Positions 44,300 through 55,029 of a DNA stretch of 64,000 bases are shown piece after piece; the stretch's first letter is position 1; every line of letters begins with the position of its first letter. This stretch comes from Pomphorhynchus laevis. Its lineage: Eukaryota > Acanthocephala > Palaeacanthocephala > Echinorhynchida > Pomphorhynchidae. The stretch is from NCBI GenBank assembly GCA_012934845.2, contig WNNJ02002564.1:1-64000 (forward strand). Direction: 5' to 3'. The position numbers were made by a program, and so were the translations under genes. The notes below the pieces were generated by a model, which was not told where the DNA came from, made no database searches, and saw nothing but the letters and a program-made list of their open reading frames with translations.

Positions 44300-44740
44300 G
44301 TGTTGAAGCGGGAGTTGAGTCTTCGTTCCTGTCTTAACCTATGGTCGTAAGCTTTATGTTATGAACGAAAGGATAATATCTCAAATACAGGCGACCGAAA
44401 TGAGGTTTCTTCGCGGTGTGGTCGGTCTTAGCCTTAAAGATAAGGTTAATAATTCGGCCATCTTGAATGAACTCGGAGTAAAGTCGCTGCTTCCCCACAT
44501 CGATCAAAGTCAGTTAAGATGGCTAGGACACGTTCTAAAGAAGTCTAGGGATCACCTCCCTTAGAGGGATTTTCAGGGCGGACTCTCTGCAAAGAGACCT
44601 CAATAGCGGTGGAGAGATCAAATCTCAAAACTGACCAAAGACCGCCTTAGGCTATCTGAAAGAGAACTCTGGTTTGTCACCCAGGATCGCGATGTTTGGA
44701 GTAGTTTGGCTCGTACACTGCCTTTATGACCCGACACTTG
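44300..44740 (+). pseudogene. LINE C-terminal region
   Basis: NERIISQIQATEMRFLRGVV, KDKVNNSAILNELGVKSLLP, SQLRWLGHVLKKSRDHLP, then stops and a frame with LRLSERELWFVTQDRDVW. The R-W-GHV phrase is the standard end of LINE RT proteins. The 12-bp array restarts within about 20 bp. Confidence 0.75.
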
Positions 44741-44759
44741 AACCAGTGGTTGACAGGAA

Positions 44760-45250
44760 AAATTATAACGTACGATATAACGTACGATATAGAGTACTTT
44801 ATAACGTACGATATAGCGTACGATATAAAGCAAGATATAATGTTTGATATAATGTGCAATATAGTGTACGATATAATGTAATATACAATGTTTGATATAA
44901 GGTACGATATTATTTACGATATAATGTTCGATATAATGGGCAATATAATGTGCACGCTATAATGCACGAAAAAATGTACGATGTAATGTAAGATATAGTG
45001 TACTATATTATGTACGATACAATGTACGATATATTGGACGATATAACGTACGATATAATGTACAATATAATGTTCGATATAATGTACGATATAATATAAA
45101 ATATGATGTAGGATAAAATGTACGATATAATGTGTGATATAATGTACGATATAATGTAAAATATAATGTACAAATATAATGCATGATATAACACGCGATT
45201 TTTTGCAAGAAATTATGTACGATGTAAAGTGCGATATAATGTAACACATA
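44760..45250. repeat. 12-bp minisatellite (GTACGATATAAT), block 3
   Basis: Continuation of the array after the LINE, same unit orientation, with local GTACGATATAACGTACGATATA variants at 44768-44830. Confidence 0.9.
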
Positions 45251-46175
45251 TATGTAAGGGGATGATCTAATATTGATAAAATATGAAATTACAATAATGC
45301 TCATTTATTTGTTTTATTAAGAACATTTGATAAAATTTCCTGGACATAGAGCATCTCGTTTGCGAATTTCGATGAATTGAATCATATTATCTATTTTATG
45401 TACTAATAAAATCAAATGACATCAGAAAGGGCCTGAGTCGAACAATGATTGCTAAACTACAGCAATTTTCTAAGATAAGAAGCATTTTCTCAAATTACAG
45501 CTAGATCATTAGCTTAAAACCAAGTTTTAAGCTTCATTAACAAGTTTTCGTAATAAAACAAGTTTTCTTATTAATAATACATGCTTTATTTATACAATAG
45601 AATAAAAATTTACACAAAAGTTAATTTTCTTTTTAATATTTGAAATTATATTTGAGATTATATATGGGTTAGTATATTATAAATCTATATTATATATATT
45701 ATTTTGTTTGGATAAATTTTAGTATATAGACAAAAACCTATAATTTATATAAATAAAAATGAAAATATATTGATAATTTGAAATTAGTTGTCGGCTGTTC
45801 ATCATGGTTTGTTCGTGTATTAATTTTTGCTCTTCGCATGGAAGATAGACTGCAATCGTGAATATTTGAAATATTATATTACCTTAATGAACGTTACTAA
45901 TTATTCACTTGTCATAACAGGCAATGATTATTTGATGTAAATTTTGAATTATGAATACGTGCTGATTTGATTAAGACAAGAAGTTAAATTTGTTTGTATG
46001 GACAAATATGAATACTTGGTAATAAAAAATGTTCTAAAGTATAGCTTCTAATTAGAAATTATTTTACGATTTACAAATAATAAATTCTTCTACACTGAGA
46101 TAATTATTATCAATCGCTAGTTTTAAAATCGTAGAGCTTCCTAAAGATATCTTAAAAATACGTTATTTATAAAAC
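45251..46175. other. AT-rich sequence, nothing recognised
   Basis: No gene, RNA or clear repeat is seen. Confidence 0.5.
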
Positions 46176-46440
46176 TCCGCCATGGCTGTCCTAAGCCCGT
46201 GCTGAGAAAGGAGGAGGGTTGACGATAGATTTCGTGGCAAGCCAGCCGTAAAATAAAACCGTCGCATCAACATTATGAAATGCTGTTTCAATGAACTTCG
46301 CGAAAGACGACTACAATGGTATGGCGGCGTTCTCCGCGCAAACGAATACCAACCATCAATAAGCCCTATCGGCGTGACAGTGGAAAAAGACGGACTCCGT
46401 AACAAAGCGGGACAAACGCTGAAGAAAAAAGAAGAATGTT
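46176..46440 (+). pseudogene. RTE-like LINE fragment with SINE-like head, internally deleted
   Basis: Same head as at 37435 (CCGCCATGGC...AAGCCCGTGCTGAGAAAGG), followed after a deletion by the LREWRLQW-like region and IRANEYQPS, then decayed. Compared with 37435 about 120 bp are missing between the CATCAACATTATGAA and GAACTTCGCGAA parts. Confidence 0.75.
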
Positions 46441-47536
46441 AATAAATAATGAGTTGTACAATAATAATTTATATTTTAAATATCAGAGTATTTTCAAGAC
46501 AAAATTCTTTGCGAAAAATGACGACAGCTGTTCCGCAAAGTTTGTCTTACAGATCATCAACAAATTTTCCAATGCAATTATTGATATCAAATAGAAATAT
46601 TGATATCAAATAGTAGATTTGATATCAAATAGAAAAATTATAATACGCCAATGATAGATGGTTTCGACACAATGATAGCAATAATTTATAAGTAATATAA
46701 GATAATTAAAAAATATAATTAATAAAACAAGTAAAATTAAAAGCTTTACCTAATCTATATTATAAGCTATATAAGCTATATATTTATTATCAATCAGCAC
46801 TTGAAATATCAATATTAATCGTTTAAATAATCCAGTTTTACATGAAGATTTCACTATGAAAACGATTTTTCAACTTCAACATTATTTTTTAACTTTGAAA
46901 ATGAGCACTTGATGGAATTTTAGAACTTTCTGGTAAAACACTCATTTTTCTCAAGCTAGTCAACAAATTGTTTAATTTTAAAAACAAAATTTTCTTGTCT
47001 ATTGAAAAATGCTTCAGAATTGAGAATTGAAATCCATCAATCTTTCAAAATAGTAAAACAAAAAAATCAAGAAATATTGGTAGCAAGCAAATATGAGATA
47101 TTATTTTTCTGATTTATTACTAGCAATTAAAATTAAATTTATAAATTTTAATTTATAAATATTTACTTATGAAAAAATTATAAATAAATTTCAAATTTAT
47201 TTATAAAACTACATTTATTTTTAAGGTTTTCATTATTTTATTATGTATTTTACATTTTTTTATTACAAAAAATGTAAAATATAATGTAAATATAAATGTT
47301 TTAATAACCTGGGATGTTATTTCTAGTCAACTGTTAATTCGAGAAAAGAGAGTCTACTAAACATTATTTATTAAATCAATTATTCGATAACATCAAAAAC
47401 ACGGTTGCATCACTGTAACAAATCAATTTTTCAAATGGAAAACAAACGATAAATAAGGAACGTTTGTTACAGTTATATCTGAATAGAATATGAATATAAA
47501 TTTCTATATAAATACAGATTATATTATCTTTTAGAT
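46441..47536. other. AT-rich sequence, nothing recognised
   Basis: Only simple AT-rich DNA and short local repeats (e.g. ATTGATATCAAATAG three times near 46580-46630). Confidence 0.5.
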
Positions 47537-47857
47537 CAGAGGTGACCAACACTTTTCGATAAAGCGCCAATTTCCCTTTCAGAGAATATCAAATGCGTCA
47601 AATTTTTTGCCAAAACCCACACATTTTTTAAGTATTTTCCCTTTTTTCAATCAAAAATGTTGAAAAATATATATAACTTTGTTTTCGTTAATAAGTAAAG
47701 TGTTCAAACTAACTTTTGGAAATAATCGTAAAATAACTGAAAATTTTTATTAACAACTTTATAAGAAAAATCCCGTCTTTATTAAAAAGATAATGCGCCA
47801 TCGTGCATCGTCCAATACGCCACATGTGGCGCATACGCCATTAGTTGGCTACCTCTG
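47537..47857. mobile_element. hAT-type MITE (321 bp)
   Basis: The ends CAGAGGTGACCAAC and GTTGGCTACCTCTG form imperfect terminal inverted repeats of the hAT style. The flanking 8-mers TTTTAGAT and GATTAGAT match at six of eight positions, as expected for an aged 8-bp target duplication. Near the right end is the short palindrome CGCCACATGTGGCG. No transposase, so non-autonomous. Confidence 0.75.
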
Positions 47858-48091
47858 GATTAGATGATAATATTATGCTTGATGCTTGGAGTTGACTTTG
47901 AGGAATAACTAAATAAATGATTTATTACAGGAATTGTCAAGCTAATATGGGAAGCTTAATGTACTAATAAAACTTGAAATAAACTTAGATGTGAATCTCG
48001 CCCGTAACGAAATTTTATTCGGCAGCAAATAATCAATTTTAATTGATTATTGAATTTAAGTATGTTTAATAAAATACTTAAAGCAATTAAA

Positions 48092-49437
48092 GCACACTAA
48101 AAAATATTGCAAGGTAATCGAAATTAATACTGGTATAAAACACTATTTCAGTATTAATTCTACAAAAGAATTTTTAGAACAGACAAAAGGAATAAATTTT
48201 CAAAATATAAATACATACGATTTTAGTACGCTTTATACAAATCTAGATTTAGTAGATATTAAAGAAGCGTTAGTAAAATTAATTAATCTTATATTCGGAA
48301 AAAAATATGTACATATATATGTTATAATAATTATAACGCCTATCTAACAAAAATTAAACCATCAAGTAAATATAAATATATGGATAAAATTGAATTAATA
48401 GAATCCTTAAATATTTTGATAAATCAAAATTATTTAAAAGTAGGGACATCTATATTTAGACAAGTAAAAGGTGTTCCAATCGGTGGTAATAGTAGCCTAA
48501 TTATAGCTGACTTGTTTTTAAGCGTTATAGAATATGAATGTGTTCATAACTGTGTAAAAACTAAATCTAAACTATATAAATATATGAAATATATGTTTCG
48601 ATACATTGATGATATATGTGTATTTAATTCTAATAATTTTTATTCAATTAGTGAGCACATTTATCCAGAAAGCTTAATTCTTAACAAAACTAATATTAAT
48701 GATAAAGAAGGTGTATATCTAGATATGAACATTAAATTAACATTAACTAAAACTACTATTAATTTATATCGTAAATATGACATATTTAAATTTACAAGAA
48801 ACATATTTTTGCATAAGCATTCATGCATACCATATAATATAAAATATAATACATTAAATAATGAAATTTTAAGAATTGCAACAATATGTAATGATATTGG
48901 CTTTCTTCAAAATCATTTTAAATAATTTAATAGATACATATTTTAAACTAGGTTACTATAAAAATAACAATCAAGCAGAAAATAGTAAAATATATAAATC
49001 AACACAATAATATAAAGAATAAATTTATAGTCTTAAGTGGCAAATTTTTATGGATGGATAATAAATAATATACTTTGTATTAGAATAAGATACTAGATAG
49101 TTTTATCAGAGGAAATACATCATTAGCATGTATTTGACCCCGCTGCTATGTTGGGTAGAGGAGTTAGGGGCCGAAACCTGATAGCATAGCAGTTCCTCCT
49201 GATGACCTCTAATTCTTATTCTGATACAACGTCTGTTATTTATTAGTTAATTCATAAAAATGACGTTTATTTTAAATTTCATTTTTTTATTTTAACTTGA
49301 TTTAAATTATAGAAAATCTAAAAACAATTATTTATTTTATTATTTTATTATTACTTTTTGATTTAGCATTATTATGTTTTGTTTAGTTTATAATTATATT
49401 AAATACGTAGACTCAGTTAGCTGATTTAATTATTACA
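48092..49437 (+). mobile_element. PLE-like retroelement type 2, copy 2
   Basis: Very similar to 39546-41055 in inverse orientation. KVIEINTGIKHYF...YDFSTLYTNL starts at about 48113. A one-base change near 48303 breaks the frame before the open RT segment 48380-48925. The 3' end (49050-49437) has the terminal block TTGACCCCGCTGCTATGTTG...CATAGCAGTTCCTCCTGATG and finishes in ACGTAGACTCAGTTAGCTGA, 23 bp from the UQCC1 stop codon. Confidence 0.75.
48380..48925 (+). pseudogene. Reverse transcriptase of PLE type 2 (copy 2), truncated
   Basis: 181 codons, about 95% identical to copy 1: QVKGVPIGGNSSLIIADLFL (motif B with Met to Ile), FRYIDDICVFN (motif C intact). A frameshift after LQNHF removes the C-terminal 50 residues, which continue in another frame (NLIDTYFKLGYYKNN). 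Confidence 0.7.
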
Positions 49438-49459
49438 GCTTGTTAACGAATTCAATAAA

Positions 49460-50143
49460 TTACAATAATCGTTTTAGCCGTTCAATCTTGTCGTAATTTA
49501 TCTTGTCTGTATGTAACGGCAGCAGGCTTATGTGACCCGTTTTCAAAAGCTCACTATGACTAACAGAATTGTGTAAATGATGAAGGTTTTTACGTACGTA
49601 TCTAACCATAACGAGTAAAATCTGCAATAATTCCTTTACATTGTCATCCCAATTAGTTTCGCTGCATCTTAACAGATGTCTGTAAATACTTGCGGCTAGT
49701 TGTGCATCGCTACCAAGACATCCCTCGTCGTAGCCAATCACAGTGGCTCTGAACTGGTCGGATAATTCATTTAACTGTTGTCGTCGAAGTGAAGCAGAAG
49801 ATGTCCCAAGTAGCTTTGCTCTTACTGCTAAATCATTCCACATAAATTTAATAAGTTCATTTCGGGTAAATCGACCACTTTGACCCGATGCACTAGCCAG
49901 ACGATGTGATAGCAAATATGTATGTAGAAATATAACGTGTGCATATGAAGAAAATTTATCCGGCAGGTGACAAAACGACATCAATTCCTTGTGATCTACA
50001 ATTTCACTCATTATTGCATACATACATTTGGCAGATATTTGCATTGTGTTTTGGGGGTAAGTGTATCTTCCTTGGAAGCCTAGCTTCTCAGATATCCTAG
50101 TAATCCAAGTTGGCTTTACTATGACAGGTAAAAATCGCTGCAT
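49460..50143 (-). CDS. UQCC1: Ubiquinol-cytochrome c reductase complex assembly factor 1 (CBP3 family)
   Basis: 227 codons, one exon, no damage. After a short, basic/hydrophobic N-terminus (MQRFLPVIVKPTW, a possible mitochondrial presequence) come LGFQGRYTYPQN, then FCHLPDKFSSYAHVIFLHTY, ELIKFMWNDLAVRAKLLG (residues 97-113), IGYDEGCLGSDAQLAASIYR (136-155) and VRYVRKNLHHL, closing with LLKTGHISLLPL. This order is that of the ubiquinol-cyt-c chaperone domain: MWED..., ...GYDEG, the VRYVR helix and TG-x-x-x-xPL. The protein helps translate and assemble cytochrome b into mitochondrial complex III, with UQCC2 as partner in animals. Human UQCC1 is longer at the N-terminus, so a missing upstream exon is possible. 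The start has good context (ACAAAATG). The 3' end abuts a PLE terminal repeat. Confidence 0.88.
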   Translation of the reverse strand: MQRFLPVIVKPTWITRISEKLGFQGRYTYPQNTMQISAKCMYAIMSEIVDHKELMSFCHLPDKFSSYAHVIFLHTYLLSHRLASASGQSGRFTRNELIKFMWNDLAVRAKLLGTSSASLRRQQLNELSDQFRATVIGYDEGCLGSDAQLAASIYRHLLRCSETNWDDNVKELLQILLVMVRYVRKNLHHLHNSVSHSELLKTGHISLLPLHTDKINYDKIERLKRLL

Positions 50144-50870
50144 TTTGTGATGCTTCTAGATTCCTGTTTATGAACAATCAGTCGCCAAAGTAAATTTCAA
50201 TCAGGTTTGCAGTAAAATTAAATTGAATTCGGGTTTAAAAAATGCGCATTTACAGAAAATGATTTAGAATAGCATTGAACGTCTTAAATAATTATCAAAT
50301 GAATGTGCAAATAAATGTCTATAAATACTATTTATTTTATTTCTTAATTTGTTAATTAATAAAAAGTAGTGTTTAATTGTCAATGGATTTCCTTAATAAT
50401 TCATTTTGTAAATAATAACGTAATGTTATAGTTTTCGACCTCTGAGTGTGGATTTAGTAACGATGCTTTATTTAGTTTTAATGTTTTGAATTTCTAAGAA
50501 GCGATGACGTGTGATGGTAAATTTTTATTTTAATTTAACTTTTAATTTTCTAACAGGCCAAAACAATATGTTGTGAAATAGTTTTATTTTTTAGGAATGA
50601 TTACATTTTGGTAAAAGACGAAACTACATACTACATTCTGAAAACTCCGAAGCGCATTGCATTATTTAAGTTCCATAAGTCTTGCTGAGTAATTTAATAT
50701 AATAATCATATTGATATCATAAGATTTAAATCATAATAATCACAAGATTTACATAAAACGTAAATGCTATTATTTATCCTACGCTGATGATAACTTTCAT
50801 AAATGTATATAACATGTTTATATTATGCTATATATGGAGAAATTAAGGTCAGTAATTTTACTGTTCTAAA
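50144..50870. other. 5' flank of UQCC1, AT-rich
   Basis: About 700 bp without recognisable exon or element. The UQCC1 promoter should lie in its left part. Confidence 0.5.
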
Positions 50871-53230
50871 TCTTGAAATGGAGGAGTTTCCTCCGATCAA
50901 GAAACTCGTTAATTTGGTTAACATTACCCCACAATTCCAATGCAAAAAACAGTATTTCAACGAATTTATGAGAAAATTTATTAATACACAACCTAATAGA
51001 GTTATGATTAACTCTGCAAAAGTGATGAATAACTACTATACAGGATATCCTTCGTATCCTCGGACTTAGCCACCTCTTTTGCCAAGTTCTTCAAAGAAAA
51101 TTGTTCCCATAAATGAACTCTAGTATCAAAGCTTATTATGTCGTCAGTAAAGATTTCTAATATTATCCCCGACCTAGAAAAAAAATATAGCAGAACTTCA
51201 AAAGCGTTATTCTCTTCAAAACATTAGATTTATTAAAAACAGACAACCAAACTCTTCCTATTGCATTCGCAAATACCGAAGAGGACAATGCCCATCTCCT
51301 GTCTAATGCAGCATTTAATCATTTTATGGGTTGCAACCTAAACTTTACAATTGCAAGTACGGACAATCTTACATTTCCACAGTGTAACAAGTGTCACTTA
51401 TGGGGACACTGGAACTCTACCTGTGGTAGGATAAAGAAATGCGGTGTGTGGATCTGATGAATTCGTCCATGACACTTAATGCAAACTAGCTCCAAAATAC
51501 ACAAATTGCGGACTTGAACATCCTGCGTGTCAAAAAGATGCTTAGCATTCAAGGACTATGTGAGAAAACACAGTAAAGAATAATGTCTATTCTCCACCCT
51601 GTAACGGCAAATTCGGTGTGTAACTCATCTGGACCTAATATGGACGAAATTTTCAACTTAAAACAATTCAGCAAGAAACAACTCGATCGATTGAATTACT
51701 GATTTGCCAGTTTGGCAAATACACCCTCTAAGCCTCCATAATCTCTCTTCCTGTTGCTAAATCTTCAAAGAAGAGAACAAAATCAAATTCTTCAAGTATG
51801 AACTCTAACAGGAGATTCACCTACTCCTCCAAGAAACCATTCCTGACTTTTTTCAAGACAGTGCCTCCTATTGCAATTGCCAAGCAGAATGTAAACCTCT
51901 GGAGATTGACAGATGTAGTCACAAAGGAAAATGAAGATAACGCCCGTGGGCAAGTGTCTCTAACTTTTCCGGCTGGGTGTGGGAAGGGCAAACTTCTCAC
52001 TACCGGTTCGGATGATGAGGAGGCATCCCACTATAGCTAGCTCAACACAATGCAAAGTATTCAAGAGCCTTTTTCACTGAATATCCTTCAGTGGAATTCG
52101 GGTTTGATCCCATCAGAATGGCCTTGTTTCAGGCAGCTATCCAACTCTTTCCTAGAATTGGTAATGAGAGTTTGACCGAATTTAATTCCTACCTCTCATC
52201 GCAAGCTACCGTGTTCGAAATTTAATCCCATCAGGTTTCCATGGGTATGTTAAAGATCGCTCGGTTCATTCAGCAATAGGTGATGTGCATCAGTTTTGTC
52301 AAGATAACAGTTATCAGCTTGCTGTGGCTGTCTTTCTTGATTTTTCTGCTGCATTTGACCGCATTTCCATTCCTTTTGTTACCTTTTCTCTCAGGTCCGT
52401 TGGGATGTATGCGAGAATTGTTAACAGTGTGGAAATATTGTTGTATAAGAAGCGATTCTTCTATGAAGACGACCCTGATGCACGTCAGTTTTACCTCATT
52501 ACGGGTGTGCCTCTAGGATCCCCACTTTCTCAAATTTTGTATCTTGCTGCCTCCATTATACTCTACAAAAAATTTAAACGCGATCAACATCTTGTGGTAT
52601 ACGCTGATGATACCACATCCCTGTTCTCTGGATGCAGGTGCAAAGATGTAGTATCTGACATCAGCCGTTTCTTTTTAAGATTAAAAGGCCAGCTACCCAT
52701 ATTCAATCTTGTTCACAACTCCACTAAATTGCAGGTGGTCGTCTTTCATGGCGCCCCTACCACCTAAAAGAAACTTAAGAGATTAGCACTCTTTGCACTA
52801 TCCTCCATTTTGCAGCCTCAACCACTCACTACCTTCACAAGCCGAATAAAATACTTATGGTTCACTATTACGGTGAACTGGTCAGCGAAAGCTGACCTGG
52901 ATATACTCAAACGTATCCTGAAGAAAGCTAGGTGGGCCCTTAAACGGGCTTAGCATTTGTCATTGAAAGGGAAAGCCCAAGTGCGCCTCTGGGGTACTTA
53001 GGCTATCTCGGGATTAATCTTCTTTTCAAGAGGACATCACCCAGAGCAAAGACTAAGGTTTCTCAAGCTCCTTATCTCGCGATTACCGAGCATAATCCGC
53101 CTTGATTGAATTCTTCGGAAAGTAAGAGACCCCGGGTGTTTTAGTCGGAGAGCGGTGTGCTGGATTGGCTGGAGGGCTCAGATCCCTGTGGATCTGAGGC
53201 CGTGACGCAATGAAGACTCCATTAACGACT
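50870..53230 (+). mobile_element. Decayed LINE, family A copy 2 (Jockey/I/R1-like)
   Basis: ORF1: EMEEFPPIKKLVNLVNITPQ (about 50876), LPIAFANTEEDNAHLLSNAA, CNLNFTIASTDNLTFPQC and the zinc knuckle CNKCHLWGHWNSTC (about 51380-51425). Then comes a serine-rich stretch (51800-52040). ORF2 is 5'-truncated; RT at 52285-52767. The 3' end shows LRFLKLLISRLPSIIR and a G-rich tail to about 53230. It lacks most of the endonuclease, so it carries a large internal deletion. Confidence 0.8.
52285..52767 (+). pseudogene. LINE family A reverse transcriptase core (copy 2)
   Basis: 160 open codons with all three palm motifs: AVFLDFSAAFDRI (A), ITGVPLGSPLSQILY (B) and HLVVYADDTTSLF (C, intact catalytic ADD). 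It is the best-preserved RT of this family in the window. Copy 1 carries the same order at 15925-16290 in broken form. The FLDFSAAFD wording is typical of the Jockey/CR1/I group; the clade is not certain. Confidence 0.8.
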
Positions 53231-53629
53231 GAACTGACTTTGCTTACTATGTTTCCTTTTTATTCGTTTTTCGTTTTAAAACTTTTTAGTGGTTATACAG
53301 TTGTTAACAAAATCCTTATTATTAGTTATAATATAACTCTTAGATTCACATAAGTTAATCTAAATTTACTTAAAATGACCATTAAATAATTACCTGATTT
53401 GGGCATTTTAAACGCTCAAATCTGCGTTTTTAACTTAAGAGTTACTTTTCACAATCTCAAGGGATTTATTAGCTTAGAAATTAACTCATCTCTAGATGTT
53501 AGTATATACACAAATATTATATATTTATGTTTATAATTTTAATTCATTATGCAAGTATACTTTTAATATAAAGAATGCAACTGCTTGTTCGTTTGCATGA
53601 AATGATTGTAAGATGAACTTATTCAAAAC
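53231..53629. other. AT-rich sequence, nothing recognised
   Basis: No gene or repeat is seen between the LINE end and the gypsy fragment. Confidence 0.45.
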
Positions 53630-53810
53630 TTATGTAATAAGTTCTGAATAAATCGATCTTATATGATACTTTATAAGTCATCAACAAATTCGTCCCGACC
53701 CCGATCGCTTAAAACCACTTCAAAAAATGGCCGTGCCTAATTATTTTCGTTCATTAAGAGATAACTTGATATGCTCGCGTATTTTGCTAAATGAATACAT
53801 AAATTTTTTG
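53630..53810 (+). pseudogene. Gypsy reverse transcriptase fragment
   Basis: Reads ISSE(stop)IDLI, DRLKPLQKMAVPNYFRSLRD, corresponding to SSESINIMGY...LKPLEDMAVDNYFRSLKK in the element at 32 kb. Second copy of the same gypsy family, severely truncated. Confidence 0.75.
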
Positions 53811-53859
53811 ATATCGCAACACTCTTGTATCGAGTAATAGTATTTTCAATGATTTTAAA

Positions 53860-54660
53860 TAGTTGATAACGATCCATTATTGATCAAGAATTTTTGAAGC
53901 TGGATCAATTTACCAATTTCTGTGTCTTTTAATATTAGAAACCTAAGGGCTAATTACAGCTCTGGTGAGTATTTAAAACTACAGTAGTTTGCATTTATAT
54001 CCTTTACATAGTTGACATATGAACCGAATCAAAAATATCTCGCATATTTTGAAATTCGATCATAAAGGTTTAACAAATGACATCAACTTGAGGGAGTTGA
54101 CGACGGTTTGCCACGGAATGGGTATCGATCATATTTTTGATCAGTCAATAAATGTTGGGTAATCTACAAGTTGTGTTAGTTAACTATTATTTAATCCACT
54201 ACTTTTTATCGAACTATTTTTTGACATTTTATGACATCACGATTTTAAACGACACCGTTTTTGTACACCATTGGCTGCTTATGATGGTATAAATGAGAAG
54301 TCGTTAAGAATTCTAAAACGTATCGAAAATTGCAAAATTTAGTAATTTATAAATTATCTAAACAAATGGCTTTAATTTTCCGTAAAAAAGGTCTTTTCGG
54401 TCAAATTCATGTATACATAATAATCTATATATTTAGAATATTTAGAATAGTTGATAATGATCCATTATTGATAAAGAATAATTATAGGTGGATCTAAGAA
54501 AGGAGGAAAATTTTATTTTATATTTCGCTAACTTCTGTTAGCATCTTTAGAAAATTACTTAGTAATTTTCCGATGTTAACAAAGGTTAGCGAAATATTAA
54601 ATAAAATTTCCCCTTTTATTGAATCCAGCTCCAATAATTCTTTATTGTGTTAATAAGTCA
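53860..54660. mobile_element. Diverged copies of the 36-kb MITE-like repeat
   Basis: 54353-54660 has AAATTTAGTAATTTATAAAT, CTTTTCGGTCAAATTCATG, ATAATCTATATATTTAGAAT and TTCGCTAACTTCTGTTAGC, matching (mostly inverted) the 215-bp unit at 36-37 kb. Inverted halves meet at about 54540-54600 (GCTAACTTCTGTTAGC ... GTTAACAAAGGTTAGC). A shorter match with TTGATAACGATCCATTATTG is near 53860. Confidence 0.65.
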
Positions 54661-54689
54661 AATAACGTATTTTTCAAAATGTCTACAAG

Positions 54690-54960
54690 GTAGTTCAATT
54701 CCCTCTATTCTAGGGTCTGGTCAACTTACTTTTAAAAGATGAACAGCACTAGATAAAAGTCAACCTCGCAATTAGATGTTATTCTTTCAACTTCCTCTCA
54801 TGACGTTGAGAATCTCAAATATCTTTGTAATCTAGGTAAAAGTGATCACCGTGTATTATCTTTCTATGCCCAATCAAAGCATGTTGATTCCGTAGTATCT
54901 TGTCAACATTAGTTTAACTTCTGGAAGGCAGACTTTTCATCTATTGCTGCTCATCTTTCA
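54690..54960 (+). pseudogene. LINE endonuclease C-terminal fragment
   Basis: SQLDVILSTSSHDVENLKYL, LGKSDHRVLSFYAQ (SDH catalytic motif of AP-type endonucleases), then FNFWKADFSSIAAHLS, the usual linker after the EN. It is a different LINE family from those above or the missing EN of family A. 5' and 3' parts are absent. Confidence 0.7.
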
Positions 54961-55029
54961 AATAAAAGAGGGAAATTTTATTTGATATTTCGCTAACCTC
55001 TGGTATCATCTTAGAAACTTGTCTGAAAT

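Larger units (their letters stand above)
41656..44755 (+). mobile_element. APE-type LINE inserted into the 12-bp array
   Basis: Ordered remnants: a 5' non-coding leader (41660-41900), AP endonuclease (41905-42780), linker (42781-43080), RT (43083-44140) and the C-terminal RT/thumb region (44300-44740). G+C is much higher than the array on both sides. Around eight stops or frameshifts (e.g. 42199, 42778, 43483, 43672, 44138) make it inactive but recently so: most frames stay open for 60-190 codons. Confidence 0.85.
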
